Positions 23,657-32,163 of a DNA stretch of 64,000 nt are shown piece after piece. Source of the DNA: Chloroflexota bacterium (lineage in GTDB: Bacteria > Chloroflexota > UBA6077 > CF-72); the NCBI GenBank assembly GCA_019247515.1, contig JAFAOS010000570.1:1-64000 (forward strand). The letters run 5' to 3'. The notes below the pieces were generated by a model, which saw only the letters and a list, made by a program, of their open reading frames with translations, was not told where the DNA came from and ran no database searches. Positions within the stretch are counted from its first letter, which is position 1. Each line of letters opens with the position of its first letter. The position numbers and the translations under genes are program-made.

Positions 23657-24519
23657 GGCACGAGCCAGCGTTCCAGTTCCTCCAGGAGCAGCCCACTCAG
23701 GTAGCCGAGCACCCCGAGCGCGATCAGCGCGACGTACATGTCGAGGATCGAGAAGGTGTTCCAGGCCTGATTGATCATGTACCCCAGTCCGGACTTCACT
23801 CCCGACCACTCCGCGGGCACTACCACCAGCAGCGCCACAGCCACGCTCAATTTGAAGCCGGTGAGCATGTATGGCAGCGAACCCGGAATGGCCACGGTCC
23901 GGTAGAAATTCAGCCGACTGGCCTCAAAGGTCTTGCCCACGTCCAGGTAAATCTCGGGAATGCCGACAACTCCGGCCATCGTGTTGTAGACCATGATGAA
24001 GAACACCGAAATCGACACCAGCGCGACCTTCGAGGGATCGCCCAGGCCGAGCATCAGCATCAACAACGGCAGCAGCGCGATCTTGGGGATGGGCATGGTG
24101 ACCGCCAGGATCGGAATCATCGCCAGTCGGAACGTCCGCACCAGGCCCAGCACCAGCCCCAGCACGACCCCGAGCACGCAGCCGATGAACAGTCCCGCGC
24201 CAACCCGGGCCAGCGTGGCGCCCGTGTTCATCAACAGCGAGCCGTCCAGCAGCATCCCCCACAGATCGACGACCACCGCCGACGGCGCGGGAAAGAACCG
24301 GTTGTCGAGCAGCCCGCTCCGCGCGAGCGCTTCCCACACCACGAGCAGGATGACCGGCGAGAAGATCGTCACCACCCGATCGCGCAGCGCACCCGAAACC
24401 CGGCCGCGCTGAACCTCCTGGCGCAGCTGGCGGGCCGTGGCTTCGCGGTCGGAACTGGAATCGGGGGCGCTCGAGGATGACGCCGAGGCGGATGGACCGA
24501 GGATCTCGAGCTGCGTCAT
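23644..24519 (-). CDS. NitT/TauT-type ABC transporter permease
   Basis: The 291-residue membrane protein has a polar N-terminal tail and about six helices. It contains the binding-protein-dependent transport motif (ASRLNFYRTVAIPGSLPYM region, matching the EAA loop). It is SsuC-like. It is followed with a 13-bp overlap by its ATPase and preceded by an IclR regulator and a luciferase-like monooxygenase in one minus-strand operon (26422 to 22847). Confidence 0.9.
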   Translation of the reverse strand: MTQLEILGPSASASSSSAPDSSSDREATARQLRQEVQRGRVSGALRDRVVTIFSPVILLVVWEALARSGLLDNRFFPAPSAVVVDLWGMLLDGSLLMNTGATLARVGAGLFIGCVLGVVLGLVLGLVRTFRLAMIPILAVTMPIPKIALLPLLMLMLGLGDPSKVALVSISVFFIMVYNTMAGVVGIPEIYLDVGKTFEASRLNFYRTVAIPGSLPYMLTGFKLSVAVALLVVVPAEWSGVKSGLGYMINQAWNTFSILDMYVALIALGVLGYLSGLLLEELERWLVPWRK

Positions 24520-24539
24520 CGGGGTGCGCTCCGTCGCGC

Positions 24540-25331
24540 CTACCAGTCGATCTCGCGCAGGCGAGCCGAGATCGCACCGGCCGACTCGCGCACCGCGGTG
24601 ATGGCGGCTTTCAGCGCCGCGTCCTTGAGCCGGAACTGCGGACCGACCACCGACAAGCCGGCCGCGGCGCGTCCGTCCGGCTGGAGGATCGGCGCGGCGA
24701 TACCCCGCACGCCGGCGTCGACTTCCCCGGCCGAGAGCGCGTAGCCATCGCTCCGAATCCGCTCCAGTTGGCGGCGCAGGGCCGTCTTGTCGGTCACGGT
24801 GCGCTCCGTATAGCGCGGCAGGCTGTCGATGCTGCCGAGGGTGGCATCGATGTCGGCGGGGTCGGAAAACGCCAGCAGCACCTTGGCCGAGGCGCCGGCG
24901 TGCAGCGGCAGGACGTGCCCCCGCTCATATGACAGTCGAATGGGGTGGCGCGGGTCACCTTCGACGCGCTCGACGCAGACCACCTGGTTGCCCGCGCGCC
25001 GCGTGAGCAGGACGACCTCGCCCGTCAAAGCCGCGAGTTCGTCCATGTACGCGCGGGCGACCTCGACGTAGCCCAGACCCTGGCGCGCGATACGCCCGAG
25101 CTGGAAGATGCGCGTCCCCAGGCGGAAGCCTCCGCGCGCGTCCTCCTCAATCAGTTTGTACGAGCGCAGCGTCTGCAAATAGCGGTAGGTCGTCGACCGC
25201 GGCATATCCAGGCGTCGCGCAATCTCGCCCGCGGTGAGCACCGGATGCTCCTCGTCGAACAGGAGCAGCACGTCGATCGCCCGCTCGGCGGTCGCGTTGC
25301 GGCCCTGGGTCGGCTCGGCGACAACCGTCAT
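24540..25331 (-). CDS. IclR-family transcriptional regulator
   Basis: The 263-residue protein has an N-terminal winged helix-turn-helix (AERAIDVLLLF, TAGEIARRLDMPRSTTYRYL) and a C-terminal IclR effector-binding domain with the GVRGIAAPI and AAGLSVVGP motifs. IclR regulators commonly control aromatic or organic-acid catabolism. The gene overlaps the upstream monooxygenase by 4 bp and precedes the ABC permease by 20 bp, so it is in the operon it probably controls. Its operator could be the inverted repeats at 26431-26462 or the array at 29885-29971. Confidence 0.9.
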   Translation of the reverse strand: MTVVAEPTQGRNATAERAIDVLLLFDEEHPVLTAGEIARRLDMPRSTTYRYLQTLRSYKLIEEDARGGFRLGTRIFQLGRIARQGLGYVEVARAYMDELAALTGEVVLLTRRAGNQVVCVERVEGDPRHPIRLSYERGHVLPLHAGASAKVLLAFSDPADIDATLGSIDSLPRYTERTVTDKTALRRQLERIRSDGYALSAGEVDAGVRGIAAPILQPDGRAAAGLSVVGPQFRLKDAALKAAITAVRESAGAISARLREIDW

Positions 25332-26422
25332 GCCAGGGCGGCAGCCTCGCGCGCCGCGGCGAAATGCGGCATGACCTCGCGCGAGACGCGCTCCATCTGC
25401 TCCAGGGTCTCGGCGTGCGGCAGCAACCCGAAATTGAAGTAGCAGATGACCTCTTCAATGCCGGCCGCTTCGACCTTCTCGAACTGCTGGATCACCTCTT
25501 CCACGGTACCAGTCACGATGCTTCGCTCGCCCAGGTCCTGGGGTCGCATGTGCTTGACGCGTTCGGCGATGTCGACGAAGTAGCGGATGTGGGGCGGCGT
25601 TTTTTCCGGGTCTTGCGGGACGGCGGGAATGAAGTTGGTCAGGTAATACAGCAGGCGCTCCTGGGCCGCCAGACGGGCCTCGGGCGTGTCCGCGATGCAG
25701 GTGAAGTACGAGCACATGGCTCTAGCGTCTGGATGGCCAGCCGCCGCGGCCATCTCTTTGAACGTGCCGACGGCGTTGGCGAGTGAGCCGAAGACCATCG
25801 AGGCGGCGAACGGCGCAAAGATGATGTTGAAGCCCTGCTCGGCCGCCATGCGCATCGTCGGCTCGCTGAAGCAGGCGACGTACACGGGTGGGTGCGGCTG
25901 CTGGACGGGACGCGGGACAACCGTGATCGGCCGGGTGATTTTGTGATGCTGGCCGTCGGGAAATGTCCAGTCGCGCTCGGTCCAGGCTTTGCGAACGATC
26001 AGCAGCTCTTCGTCGAATCGAGTGCGGCTTTCGGCGAACGGGATCTCGAAGCCGGTGTATTCGCGTTCGTCGTAGCCGCGACCGGCGGAGAAGATGGCTC
26101 GCCCGTCGCTCAACACATCGAGCAGCGCCCATTCCTCGGCGACGCGCAGCGGCTGATTGCAGGGCAGGACCACGGTGGCGGCCGCCAGGCGCAGCCGCGA
26201 GGTGCGCGCCGCAACGTAGGTGAGCGCCTGGGCTGGCGTGGGCAGCACGCCGAAGAGCCCGAAGTGATGCTCTGGCAGCCACGCCGAGTGATAGCCGAGC
26301 GATTCGGCGAGGATCGCCTGGTCGATGACCTCGCGGATGAGCTCGCTCGGGTCGCGCCGCCGCGCGCCGTAGCCGATCGAGTTGTCACTCAGGGTGAAAT
26401 AACCGAACTTGAGCCGTCCCAT
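25328..26422 (-). CDS. LLM-class flavin-dependent monooxygenase (2)
   Basis: The 364-residue luciferase-like oxidoreductase has the PEHHFG motif near residue 50, VAEEWALLDVLSDGRAIF and PRPVQQPHPPVYVA. It is distinct from the enzyme at 5878. It needs reduced FMN from a separate reductase; a flavin reductase gene lies at 44834. It heads the operon with the IclR regulator and ABC importer, so the imported compound may be its substrate. It is divergent from an amidohydrolase. Confidence 0.87.
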   Translation of the reverse strand: MGRLKFGYFTLSDNSIGYGARRRDPSELIREVIDQAILAESLGYHSAWLPEHHFGLFGVLPTPAQALTYVAARTSRLRLAAATVVLPCNQPLRVAEEWALLDVLSDGRAIFSAGRGYDEREYTGFEIPFAESRTRFDEELLIVRKAWTERDWTFPDGQHHKITRPITVVPRPVQQPHPPVYVACFSEPTMRMAAEQGFNIIFAPFAASMVFGSLANAVGTFKEMAAAAGHPDARAMCSYFTCIADTPEARLAAQERLLYYLTNFIPAVPQDPEKTPPHIRYFVDIAERVKHMRPQDLGERSIVTGTVEEVIQQFEKVEAAGIEEVICYFNFGLLPHAETLEQMERVSREVMPHFAAAREAAALA

Positions 26423-26430
26423 AGAATGGG

Positions 26431-26462
26431 CAATCTATATCAGATTGTGGTACCTGGCACAA
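26431..26462. promoter_or_regulatory. Candidate operator pair between the monooxygenase and amidohydrolase genes
   Basis: The 60-bp divergent spacer contains CAATCT-atatc-AGATTG (26431-26447) overlapping TTGTG-gtacctgg-CACAA (26445-26462). Both are inverted repeats. The second includes TGGTACC (26448-26454), a 7-mer also present in the operator array at 29911-29917. The IclR protein of the adjacent operon is the obvious candidate ligand. Confidence 0.4.
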
Positions 26463-26482
26463 CGATCCAGAGGTGGTCAACG

Positions 26483-27430
26483 ATGCGCGTGATCAACTGG
26501 CACTCCCACGTCTATCCGCCCGAAGAGTTGAGCGACTCACGCTTCTGGATGCTGTCCATCGACAGTCTGCTCACGTGCAACGCTGACGCGGGCGTGGAGC
26601 GGGTCGTGGTGACCAACCCGCTCCACTACCTGCGCGGGCGGACTCTGGCCGAGTGCCTGGATGCGATCAAGCGCTGGACGGACTACGCCGCCGAGCTGAA
26701 GGCCGCGTACCCGGACCGCGTGGAGGTGTTCGCCTCGACCATTCCGGCGGCAGGCAAGGACTTTGTCCGCGAGCTGGAGCGCGGCGTGGGCGAGCTGGGG
26801 CTCAAAGGCTGCTTCGTCAATTCGAGTCACGACGGCATGTACCCCGACGAAGAGCAGGCCTGGGCATTCTGGGAGGCGGCCAGCGCGCTGGACATCCCGG
26901 TCATGCTGCACTCGCCGCACTGCGCGTTCGGCGAGGACCGCATGGACATGTATCGTCTGATCTCGAGCATCGCGCGACCGATGGACGAGACCCTCTCGCT
27001 CGCGCGACTCATCGTCCGCGGTCTGTGGGAGCGGTTTCCGAGCGTCAAGCTCGTCGGCTGCCACGGCGGCGGCGGCATTTGCGAGGTCATCGGTCGCATG
27101 GACTACGCGTACGAGCTGGGCGACTACTGCGAGTTCCTCGGCGCGTACGCGCCCGTGCTGATCCACCAGGCGCCGAGCACCTATCTCAGGAACATGTGGA
27201 TCGACACGGCGAATTACTGGCCGCCGGCCCTGTGGTCCGATATCCAGTCCGTCGGCATCGAGCACACGCTGTTCGGCGCCGATGCACCGCCGCTCAATCC
27301 ACTGCTGCCGAAGGCGATCGACCTGGTCAACAACCTGCCAATCGATCAGACCGAGCGCGAAGCCGTGTTCCACGCCAATGCCGAGCGGTTGCTCGGCCTG
27401 GCTTCGCCGGTCGCCGGCGCGGTGGCCTGA
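26483..27430 (+). CDS. Amidohydrolase 2 (ACMSD-like) family protein
   Basis: The 315-residue TIM-barrel metalloenzyme starts RVINWHSHVYP, the H-x-H zinc motif. It has HSPH near residue 155, CHGGGG (His of the metal site) and GADAPP near the C-terminus (catalytic Asp). Relatives decarboxylate aromatic or hydroxymuconate acids (ACMSD, gamma-resorcylate decarboxylase, LigW-type) or hydrolyse lactones (LigI-type). In this setting a decarboxylase or 2-pyrone-4,6-dicarboxylate-type hydrolase are both plausible. AGAGGTGG upstream supports the ATG at 26483. The final A of its TGA is the first base of the next start. Confidence 0.8.
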   Translation: MRVINWHSHVYPPEELSDSRFWMLSIDSLLTCNADAGVERVVVTNPLHYLRGRTLAECLDAIKRWTDYAAELKAAYPDRVEVFASTIPAAGKDFVRELERGVGELGLKGCFVNSSHDGMYPDEEQAWAFWEAASALDIPVMLHSPHCAFGEDRMDMYRLISSIARPMDETLSLARLIVRGLWERFPSVKLVGCHGGGGICEVIGRMDYAYELGDYCEFLGAYAPVLIHQAPSTYLRNMWIDTANYWPPALWSDIQSVGIEHTLFGADAPPLNPLLPKAIDLVNNLPIDQTEREAVFHANAERLLGLASPVAGAVA

Positions 27431-28641
27431 TGCACTGGTCGTCGTCCCCGGCCAACCGGGCCACGTTCACCGCTCACGAACGCGAGCGCCGCTGGCGTCG
27501 CCTGCGCGAGGAAATGGACCGCCAGGGTATCGACGTGCTGGTGGTTTTGCCGCAGTGGCTGATCGACGACGCCCTGTACGTCGCCAACCAGAGCGGTGCG
27601 GTCGTGTTTCCGTTGACTGGCGAGCCGACGCTGATCATTGGCGGTGAGGGCAGCAACGTCGCGACGGCCGCCGAAGGCTGGATCGCGGATCGACGCAGCG
27701 CCACGGCGCGCGGATCGACGCGAGTGGCCTATGGGGAGGCGGTCGCCGCGCGCCTGGCGGAGCTGAGCCTGCCCTCGAGCGCGCGAGTGGGAATCGCCGG
27801 CCTGGGGCCCTCGTACCTGGTTCACGTGCGGCAGCCGGAGGGCTACGCGAACTATTCGACCGTCATGCGCATTCGCGAGGTCGTGCCGCAGGTCGTGGAT
27901 GGCACGGGCGTGCTAGCGGAGGCGCGCCACCAGAAGAGTGAGGAAGAGCTGGAGGTGATGCGTCGGGCTGTCGAGGTCGCCGAAGCCTCGGCGCGCGCCA
28001 TCGCCGAGCATGCGCGTGCGGGCGCACCCCAGGCAGAGGTCTTCGGCCAGGGCATCCTGGCCCAGATGCGAGGGGGCGCGGAAGAGCAGATGCTGTCGTG
28101 GTGCGCAGGCCGGTGGGGTGAGCCGAAGTGGCGCTTCACCAGCCCACCGCCCGGCCAGATTGGCGCGGAATCCTGGTACATCCTGACGGAGATTGGTCCC
28201 TCGCTGCGCGGGTATCACTGCCAGATCAGCGAGCCCATCGTCGTCGGCCAACTCGATCCGCAGACGCGCGAGGTTTGGGAGCTGAACGCCGCCGCCTTTC
28301 GGCGCGCCTGCGAGCTGATGCGCTCCGGCGCAACGTGGGATGCCGTGGAGGACGGCGTCAAGAACGTGGGGCGCGGCTCAGGCTATGAGATCGATTTCCT
28401 GATTCACGGTCAGGGGCTAGGCAACGAGGGTCCGATGTTGATTCCGGTCGATACGCACGCGCCGTTTCGCGGCATGCCAATGCGCGAGGGCTCGACCTTC
28501 GTCCTGAAGCCGTTTGCATATCCGCCTGGTTCGCGCTTCATTGCGCGCCAGCACGACGTCACGTGGGGTGACACGATCGTGGTCCGCCAGGACGGCGCCG
28601 AGCGGCTCGGCACGCGGCCGCTCTCGCTGGTGGTGGTGTGA
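27430..28641 (+). CDS. M24-fold protein with degenerate metal site (creatinase-like)
   Basis: The 403-residue protein has the creatinase N-terminal domain (residues 1-150) and the pita-bread M24 catalytic domain. In active aminopeptidases the metals are held by two Asp, one His and two Glu. Here the equivalent positions are Glu254, Gln265, His326, Lys360 and Gly380, so a dinuclear metal site cannot form. Creatinase itself uses the same fold without metal, relying on a His, so a C-N hydrolase acting on a small catabolite is the best guess. The start overlaps the amidohydrolase stop by one base. Confidence 0.75.
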   Translation: MHWSSSPANRATFTAHERERRWRRLREEMDRQGIDVLVVLPQWLIDDALYVANQSGAVVFPLTGEPTLIIGGEGSNVATAAEGWIADRRSATARGSTRVAYGEAVAARLAELSLPSSARVGIAGLGPSYLVHVRQPEGYANYSTVMRIREVVPQVVDGTGVLAEARHQKSEEELEVMRRAVEVAEASARAIAEHARAGAPQAEVFGQGILAQMRGGAEEQMLSWCAGRWGEPKWRFTSPPPGQIGAESWYILTEIGPSLRGYHCQISEPIVVGQLDPQTREVWELNAAAFRRACELMRSGATWDAVEDGVKNVGRGSGYEIDFLIHGQGLGNEGPMLIPVDTHAPFRGMPMREGSTFVLKPFAYPPGSRFIARQHDVTWGDTIVVRQDGAERLGTRPLSLVVV

Positions 28642-28642
28642 C

Positions 28643-29857
28643 CTACTGGTAGGGCCCGAGGGTCTGGCGCGCGTAGTCGCCGAAGCTCGTGTCGACGATC
28701 TGCGAGGGATCCACCAGCTGCTTCTGGCCGCCGGTCTGAATATAGAACTGCTGGTCGCGTGTGAGCTGGTCCATGTTGATGCGCGCATCGGTTTCGCCAT
28801 AAGAGCGACCCATCGCCGCGTACAGGTTGGGATCCTTCACTGAGGTATTCGCGGTCAGGATGGCGATCTCCTGGTCGCGGTGCTCGTTCTTGACCTCGGC
28901 GTCCTCCAGCCAGCGCAACGCTTTCGTGTAAGCCAGGATCAGGCGGCGACCGGCCTCTGGATTGTTCTTGATGAAGTCGTCGCTGTAGATCAGCCACTCG
29001 GCCGTCTGTCCGAGCGTGGCGTCCGCCACGTCGTAGATTGGCACCCAGATGTTTTGCTGTTGGCCGAGCGTGACAAACGGCTCGAGCGCGACCGCGGCGT
29101 CGACGCCACCATTAGTGACCGCCGTGAGCATGTCGTTGAAGCCGACCGTTTGCACCTGCACGTCGTCGGGCGAAAGTCCAACGGCGCGCAGGCTGTCGTC
29201 GAGCTGCTCCTGGTTGAGGCTGCCAGGCGTGTTGATGGCGATCGAGTGGCCCTTCAAGTCCGCCAGCGTCGTGACACCCTGGTCGTACAGCTGTTTGCGA
29301 ACGACGATCTGCTGCGCGCCGTGGATGCTCGGGTCTGGACGCTTGACCACGGTCACGTCCGAGACGATCTTGAGCGGGATACCCTGGTTGAGCGCGTTGA
29401 AGAACGCCGGGCTGCTGCCCCCGTTGCCGGCGTCGAGCTTGCCGGTAGCCATGAGCGGGATCATCTGGCTGGCGGACTGAAAGGTGGTGACCTGGACGTC
29501 CAGGTTCTGTTCGTCAAAATAGCCGAGCTGCTGGGCGGCGAACAGCGCGCGGTCGGGGATGTTGCCCAGGCCGCCGAACTGGACAGTCAAGCGGGTGCTG
29601 GGCGTGGCCGCCGAGGCGGCCGGACTGGCAGCCGCCGAGGGTGAGCCGCTCGGCGCCGGGCTGGCGGCCGCGGACGGGGAGCCGCTCGGCGCTGGGCTGC
29701 TCGGGGGGGTTGTCGCCGCGGCGGGCGACGGTGCGGCGCTGCTTGCGGCTCCGGCGGCCGTCGGTTGTGCAGCCGGTGCCGCGGGCGGTGCGCCACTGCA
29801 CGCCGAGCCGACCAGTGCGATCGCGCACGCCACAAACACACGCCTGAATACGAGCAT
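28643..29857 (-). CDS. NitT/TauT-family ABC transporter substrate-binding lipoprotein (2)
   Basis: The 404-residue exported binding protein has a signal peptide and lipobox VGSAC (Cys about residue 20). A long Ser/Pro/Ala tether (about 65 residues) with a duplicated 12-residue unit follows, then the SsuA-type domain: STRLTVQFGGLGNIPD, GYFDEQNLDVQV, GKLDAGNGGSSPA and GGVDAAVALEPFV. GAGGTGG upstream supports the ATG at 29857. It is divergent from the third Rieske oxygenase across a symmetrical operator region. It probably feeds the orphan permease/ATPase at 22847-24519. Confidence 0.87.
   Translation of the reverse strand: MLVFRRVFVACAIALVGSACSGAPPAAPAAQPTAAGAASSAAPSPAAATTPPSSPAPSGSPSAAASPAPSGSPSAAASPAASAATPSTRLTVQFGGLGNIPDRALFAAQQLGYFDEQNLDVQVTTFQSASQMIPLMATGKLDAGNGGSSPAFFNALNQGIPLKIVSDVTVVKRPDPSIHGAQQIVVRKQLYDQGVTTLADLKGHSIAINTPGSLNQEQLDDSLRAVGLSPDDVQVQTVGFNDMLTAVTNGGVDAAVALEPFVTLGQQQNIWVPIYDVADATLGQTAEWLIYSDDFIKNNPEAGRRLILAYTKALRWLEDAEVKNEHRDQEIAILTANTSVKDPNLYAAMGRSYGETDARINMDQLTRDQQFYIQTGGQKQLVDPSQIVDTSFGDYARQTLGPYQ
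29628..29699 (-). repeat. Two 36-bp tandem repeats encoding a tether
   Basis: Units 29628-29663 and 29664-29699 differ at a few positions and each encode SPAPSGSPSAAA. They lie in the flexible tether after the lipobox of the binding lipoprotein. Expansion or contraction here would only change tether length. Confidence 0.7.
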
Positions 29858-29884
29858 TGACCACCTCACCTGTCATCGTCCAAG

Positions 29885-29971
29885 TATCAGTACATGGGAC
29901 GGGCGTCCCATGGTACCAATCAGGTATGTGCCGCTGCCGCTAACCGGCCAGTACACTCCCATGTACTGATA
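29885..29971. promoter_or_regulatory. Symmetrical operator array between lipoprotein and Rieske genes
   Basis: A 15-bp arm TATCAGTACATGGGA (29885-29899) is repeated as its perfect reverse complement TCCCATGTACTGATA (29957-29971). The left arm is itself part of a second perfect palindrome, CATGGGACG-gg-CGTCCCATG (29893-29912). This overlaps TGGTACCA (29911-29918). Three copies of CATGGGA in alternating orientation lie within 87 bp. The array ends 15 bp before the Rieske start and 28 bp from the lipoprotein start. It suits cooperative binding or looping by a dimeric regulator. Confidence 0.6.
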
Positions 29972-29985
29972 GGACCTGGTGAGCG

Positions 29986-31248
29986 ATGCTCAATCGTGAA
30001 GACAACCAGCTGTTGACCCGCACCGGGCCCGAGACGCCCATGGGCAAACTCATGCGCCGCTACTGGCTCCCGGTGCTGCTTTCCGAAGAGCTCCCCGAGC
30101 CGGATGGCGAGCCGCTCCAGGTGCGGCTGCTCGGCGAGACCTTCGTTGCCTTCAGGGACACCAATGGACGGGTCGGAGTGCTCGACGAAAATTGCCCGCA
30201 TCGCGGCGCCTCGCTCGCGTACGCCCGCAACGAGGAGTGCGGCCTCCGCTGTATCTATCACGGCTGGAAGGTGGACGCCGCCGGGCGCGTGGTGGACATG
30301 CCCACCGAACCGCCGACCAGCACGTTCCGCGACCGACTGCGTCATCCGGCGTACCCGGTGGTAGAAGCCGGCGACGTGATCTGGACATATCTTGGCCCAT
30401 CCGAAATCCAGCCGGACTTTCCCAACTGGGAGTGGACCCGAGCGCCGAAAGAACAGCGGGGCGCCACGCGAATTCTGCAGGAGTGCAACTACGCCCAGGG
30501 CGTCGAAGGCACCATCGATTCCGCGCATTCCGACTACCTGCACTCCTCCGACATACGCGGTCGACCGAGGGACCATGCGCCACGGCTGGAAGCGGTCGAT
30601 ACCCCATATGGCTTCAAGTACGCGGCAATCCGCACGCCGGACTCCGACGCGGATGCCTTCAAATACGTGCGGTTGACGCTCTTCGTGGCGCCGTTCTTCG
30701 CCTTCATTCCTCCGTTTCGCCAGGGCCGTCTCGCCTCCGACGACGACAACCCCGGCGAAGTAGTCGTCCAGCAAGCGTTCGTGCCGATCGACGACGAGCA
30801 CAATGCCTTCTTCACGTTTGCGTACAACCGCCGCGGGCCGCTCCCGAGATACTGGCGTCAGCATGCTTCTGAGTTCGGCGTCCAGGGTCACGCCGGGCGA
30901 CCGGTGCGCAATCGCGCCAACAAGCACCTTCAGGATCGCGCGGCGATGCGCGCCGGCAACTGGTCGGGCGTGGTCGGTATCAACCCGCAGGACTTCGCCG
31001 TCGCGGAGGGCATGGGCCCGATCCTGGATCGCAGCCGCGAACACCTGGGCGCGACCGACGTGGCCATCATCCGCTACAGGCGCCGCATGCTGGACGCCGC
31101 CCGGGCGCTGGACGCCGCCCAGGAGCCGCCGCCTGGCCTTGGCGGGGACGTTGCATACGCACGCCTGGCCAGCGACGAGCGGCTGATCCCGCTCGACGCG
31201 GCCTGGGAGGACATGTCGACCTTTGCCGAAGACGTGACCCTGGTATGA
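29986..31248 (+). CDS. Rieske non-heme iron oxygenase, alpha subunit (3), phthalate-dioxygenase-like
   Basis: The 420-residue protein closely follows the phthalate 4,5-dioxygenase oxygenase layout. It starts with EDNQLLTRTGPETPMGKLMRRYW. Rieske ligands are CPHRGAS and CIYHGW, and the iron site is EGTIDSAHSDYLHSSD (D-x2-H-x4-H). GGTGA precedes the ATG at 29986. It is a single gene with its own symmetrical operator and a divergent ABC receptor, suggesting that the ligand taken up is its substrate. No reductase (Pht2-like) partner is adjacent. Confidence 0.9.
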   Translation: MLNREDNQLLTRTGPETPMGKLMRRYWLPVLLSEELPEPDGEPLQVRLLGETFVAFRDTNGRVGVLDENCPHRGASLAYARNEECGLRCIYHGWKVDAAGRVVDMPTEPPTSTFRDRLRHPAYPVVEAGDVIWTYLGPSEIQPDFPNWEWTRAPKEQRGATRILQECNYAQGVEGTIDSAHSDYLHSSDIRGRPRDHAPRLEAVDTPYGFKYAAIRTPDSDADAFKYVRLTLFVAPFFAFIPPFRQGRLASDDDNPGEVVVQQAFVPIDDEHNAFFTFAYNRRGPLPRYWRQHASEFGVQGHAGRPVRNRANKHLQDRAAMRAGNWSGVVGINPQDFAVAEGMGPILDRSREHLGATDVAIIRYRRRMLDAARALDAAQEPPPGLGGDVAYARLASDERLIPLDAAWEDMSTFAEDVTLV

Positions 31249-31266
31249 ACTTCACACTGGGCTAGC

Positions 31267-31758
31267 TCAGGCTGACTTCAGTTTCTTCGTGCCCGAAGCT
31301 TCTCCCATCTGAACCTGTACCTGTCGTGGTCGGGCGTGCTCTGCCTTGGGCATGCTCACCAGGAGCACGCCGTTGTTGTAGCTGGCCTCCACGCGCTGTG
31401 GGTCAACCGCCGAGCCCAACCGGAGCGAGCGGCGAAACTTCACCGGGGCGAACTCCTGCCACACGACCTGCGCACCCTGCGGCGCCTGGAACTTCAGCTC
31501 GCCCTCGACAGCCAGCGTGTCGTCGTGGACGGTCACACTGATACTCTGCTCCTCGAGGCCGGGCGCCAGCAGCGCCGCGCTGTAGCCGTCGTCAGTTTCC
31601 CAGATATTCACTGGCAGCGACTGGTACCCGGTGCTGCCTCCGTTCGCCGTACCGGTGCTCGAGTAAGGAGCGAATGCTTGCTCCAACATGCGATCGAAAG
31701 CCTGTGTGAGCGGGCTGGTGTAGGTATTCGGGCGCGTGCGCCACAGATCAACTGCCAT
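31267..31758 (-). CDS. Hsp20/alpha-crystallin small heat-shock protein
   Basis: The 163-residue chaperone has an alpha-crystallin domain (about residues 48-140): PVNIWETDDGYSAALLAPGL, VEGELKF, and the late A-x-x-x-NGVLLVSMPK motif. It holds unfolding proteins in large oligomers for refolding by Hsp70/ClpB. GAGGAGGAA precedes the ATG at 31758. No CIRCE element was found; a 7-bp repeat (CGCGAGG 31793-31799, CCTCGCG 31812-31818) lies upstream. Confidence 0.9.
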   Translation of the reverse strand: MAVDLWRTRPNTYTSPLTQAFDRMLEQAFAPYSSTGTANGGSTGYQSLPVNIWETDDGYSAALLAPGLEEQSISVTVHDDTLAVEGELKFQAPQGAQVVWQEFAPVKFRRSLRLGSAVDPQRVEASYNNGVLLVSMPKAEHARPRQVQVQMGEASGTKKLKSA

Positions 31759-31900
31759 CCAACGATTCCTCCTCTCGAAAACCTGTTGTGTTCGCGAGGC
31801 CCGAGTGCTGACCTCGCGTCACCGGCAATCTTCCGCTGTCGCGTGTTAGAGGAGCATTTGAGGATTACAAAAATCGTGTCGGTTCCGACCATCTCGCGCG

Positions 31901-32104
31901 CTATCGCGCGGGCAAATCCTTGACGAGTGCCCGGGCTTGGCCTGGGTCCAGACCACCGCGGTCCGGTTGGGCGAGGAGATTCAGCAGCTCGGCGTCACGT
32001 GCGCCGGCGCGGCGGCGGGCGTAGAGGTCCTCGAGCACAGCCGTGGATACACCGTACCTGGCTGCCAGCTGAGACAGGTCGTCGGGCGGGGGCGTAGCGT
32101 TCAT
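31901..32104 (-). CDS. Small hypothetical protein (67 aa)
   Basis: The product is a short, charged, probably helical protein with a SQLAARYGVSTAVLEDLYARR segment resembling a helix-turn-helix-like start. No family was recognised. It lies between Hsp20 and the sigma-factor fusion on the same strand. The 142 bp between this gene and Hsp20 contains nothing else I can identify. Confidence 0.45.
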   Translation of the reverse strand: MNATPPPDDLSQLAARYGVSTAVLEDLYARRRAGARDAELLNLLAQPDRGGLDPGQARALVKDLPAR

Positions 32105-32163
32105 GGCCAGGCGTCCCGCACGAATCGCGCCGCGGCAAGGTTGTCAAGCGCGCCCGGTCGGTC

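Noticed and set aside
29593-29712. Repeat region read as a possible CRISPR or tandem satellite
   Set aside because: Only two 36-bp units, in frame within a lipoprotein tether, with no spacers.
31759-31830. Possible CIRCE element (HrcA operator) upstream of Hsp20, from a GAGTGCTGA half-site at about 31803
   Set aside because: The other half (TTAGCACTC) is absent at the required spacing.
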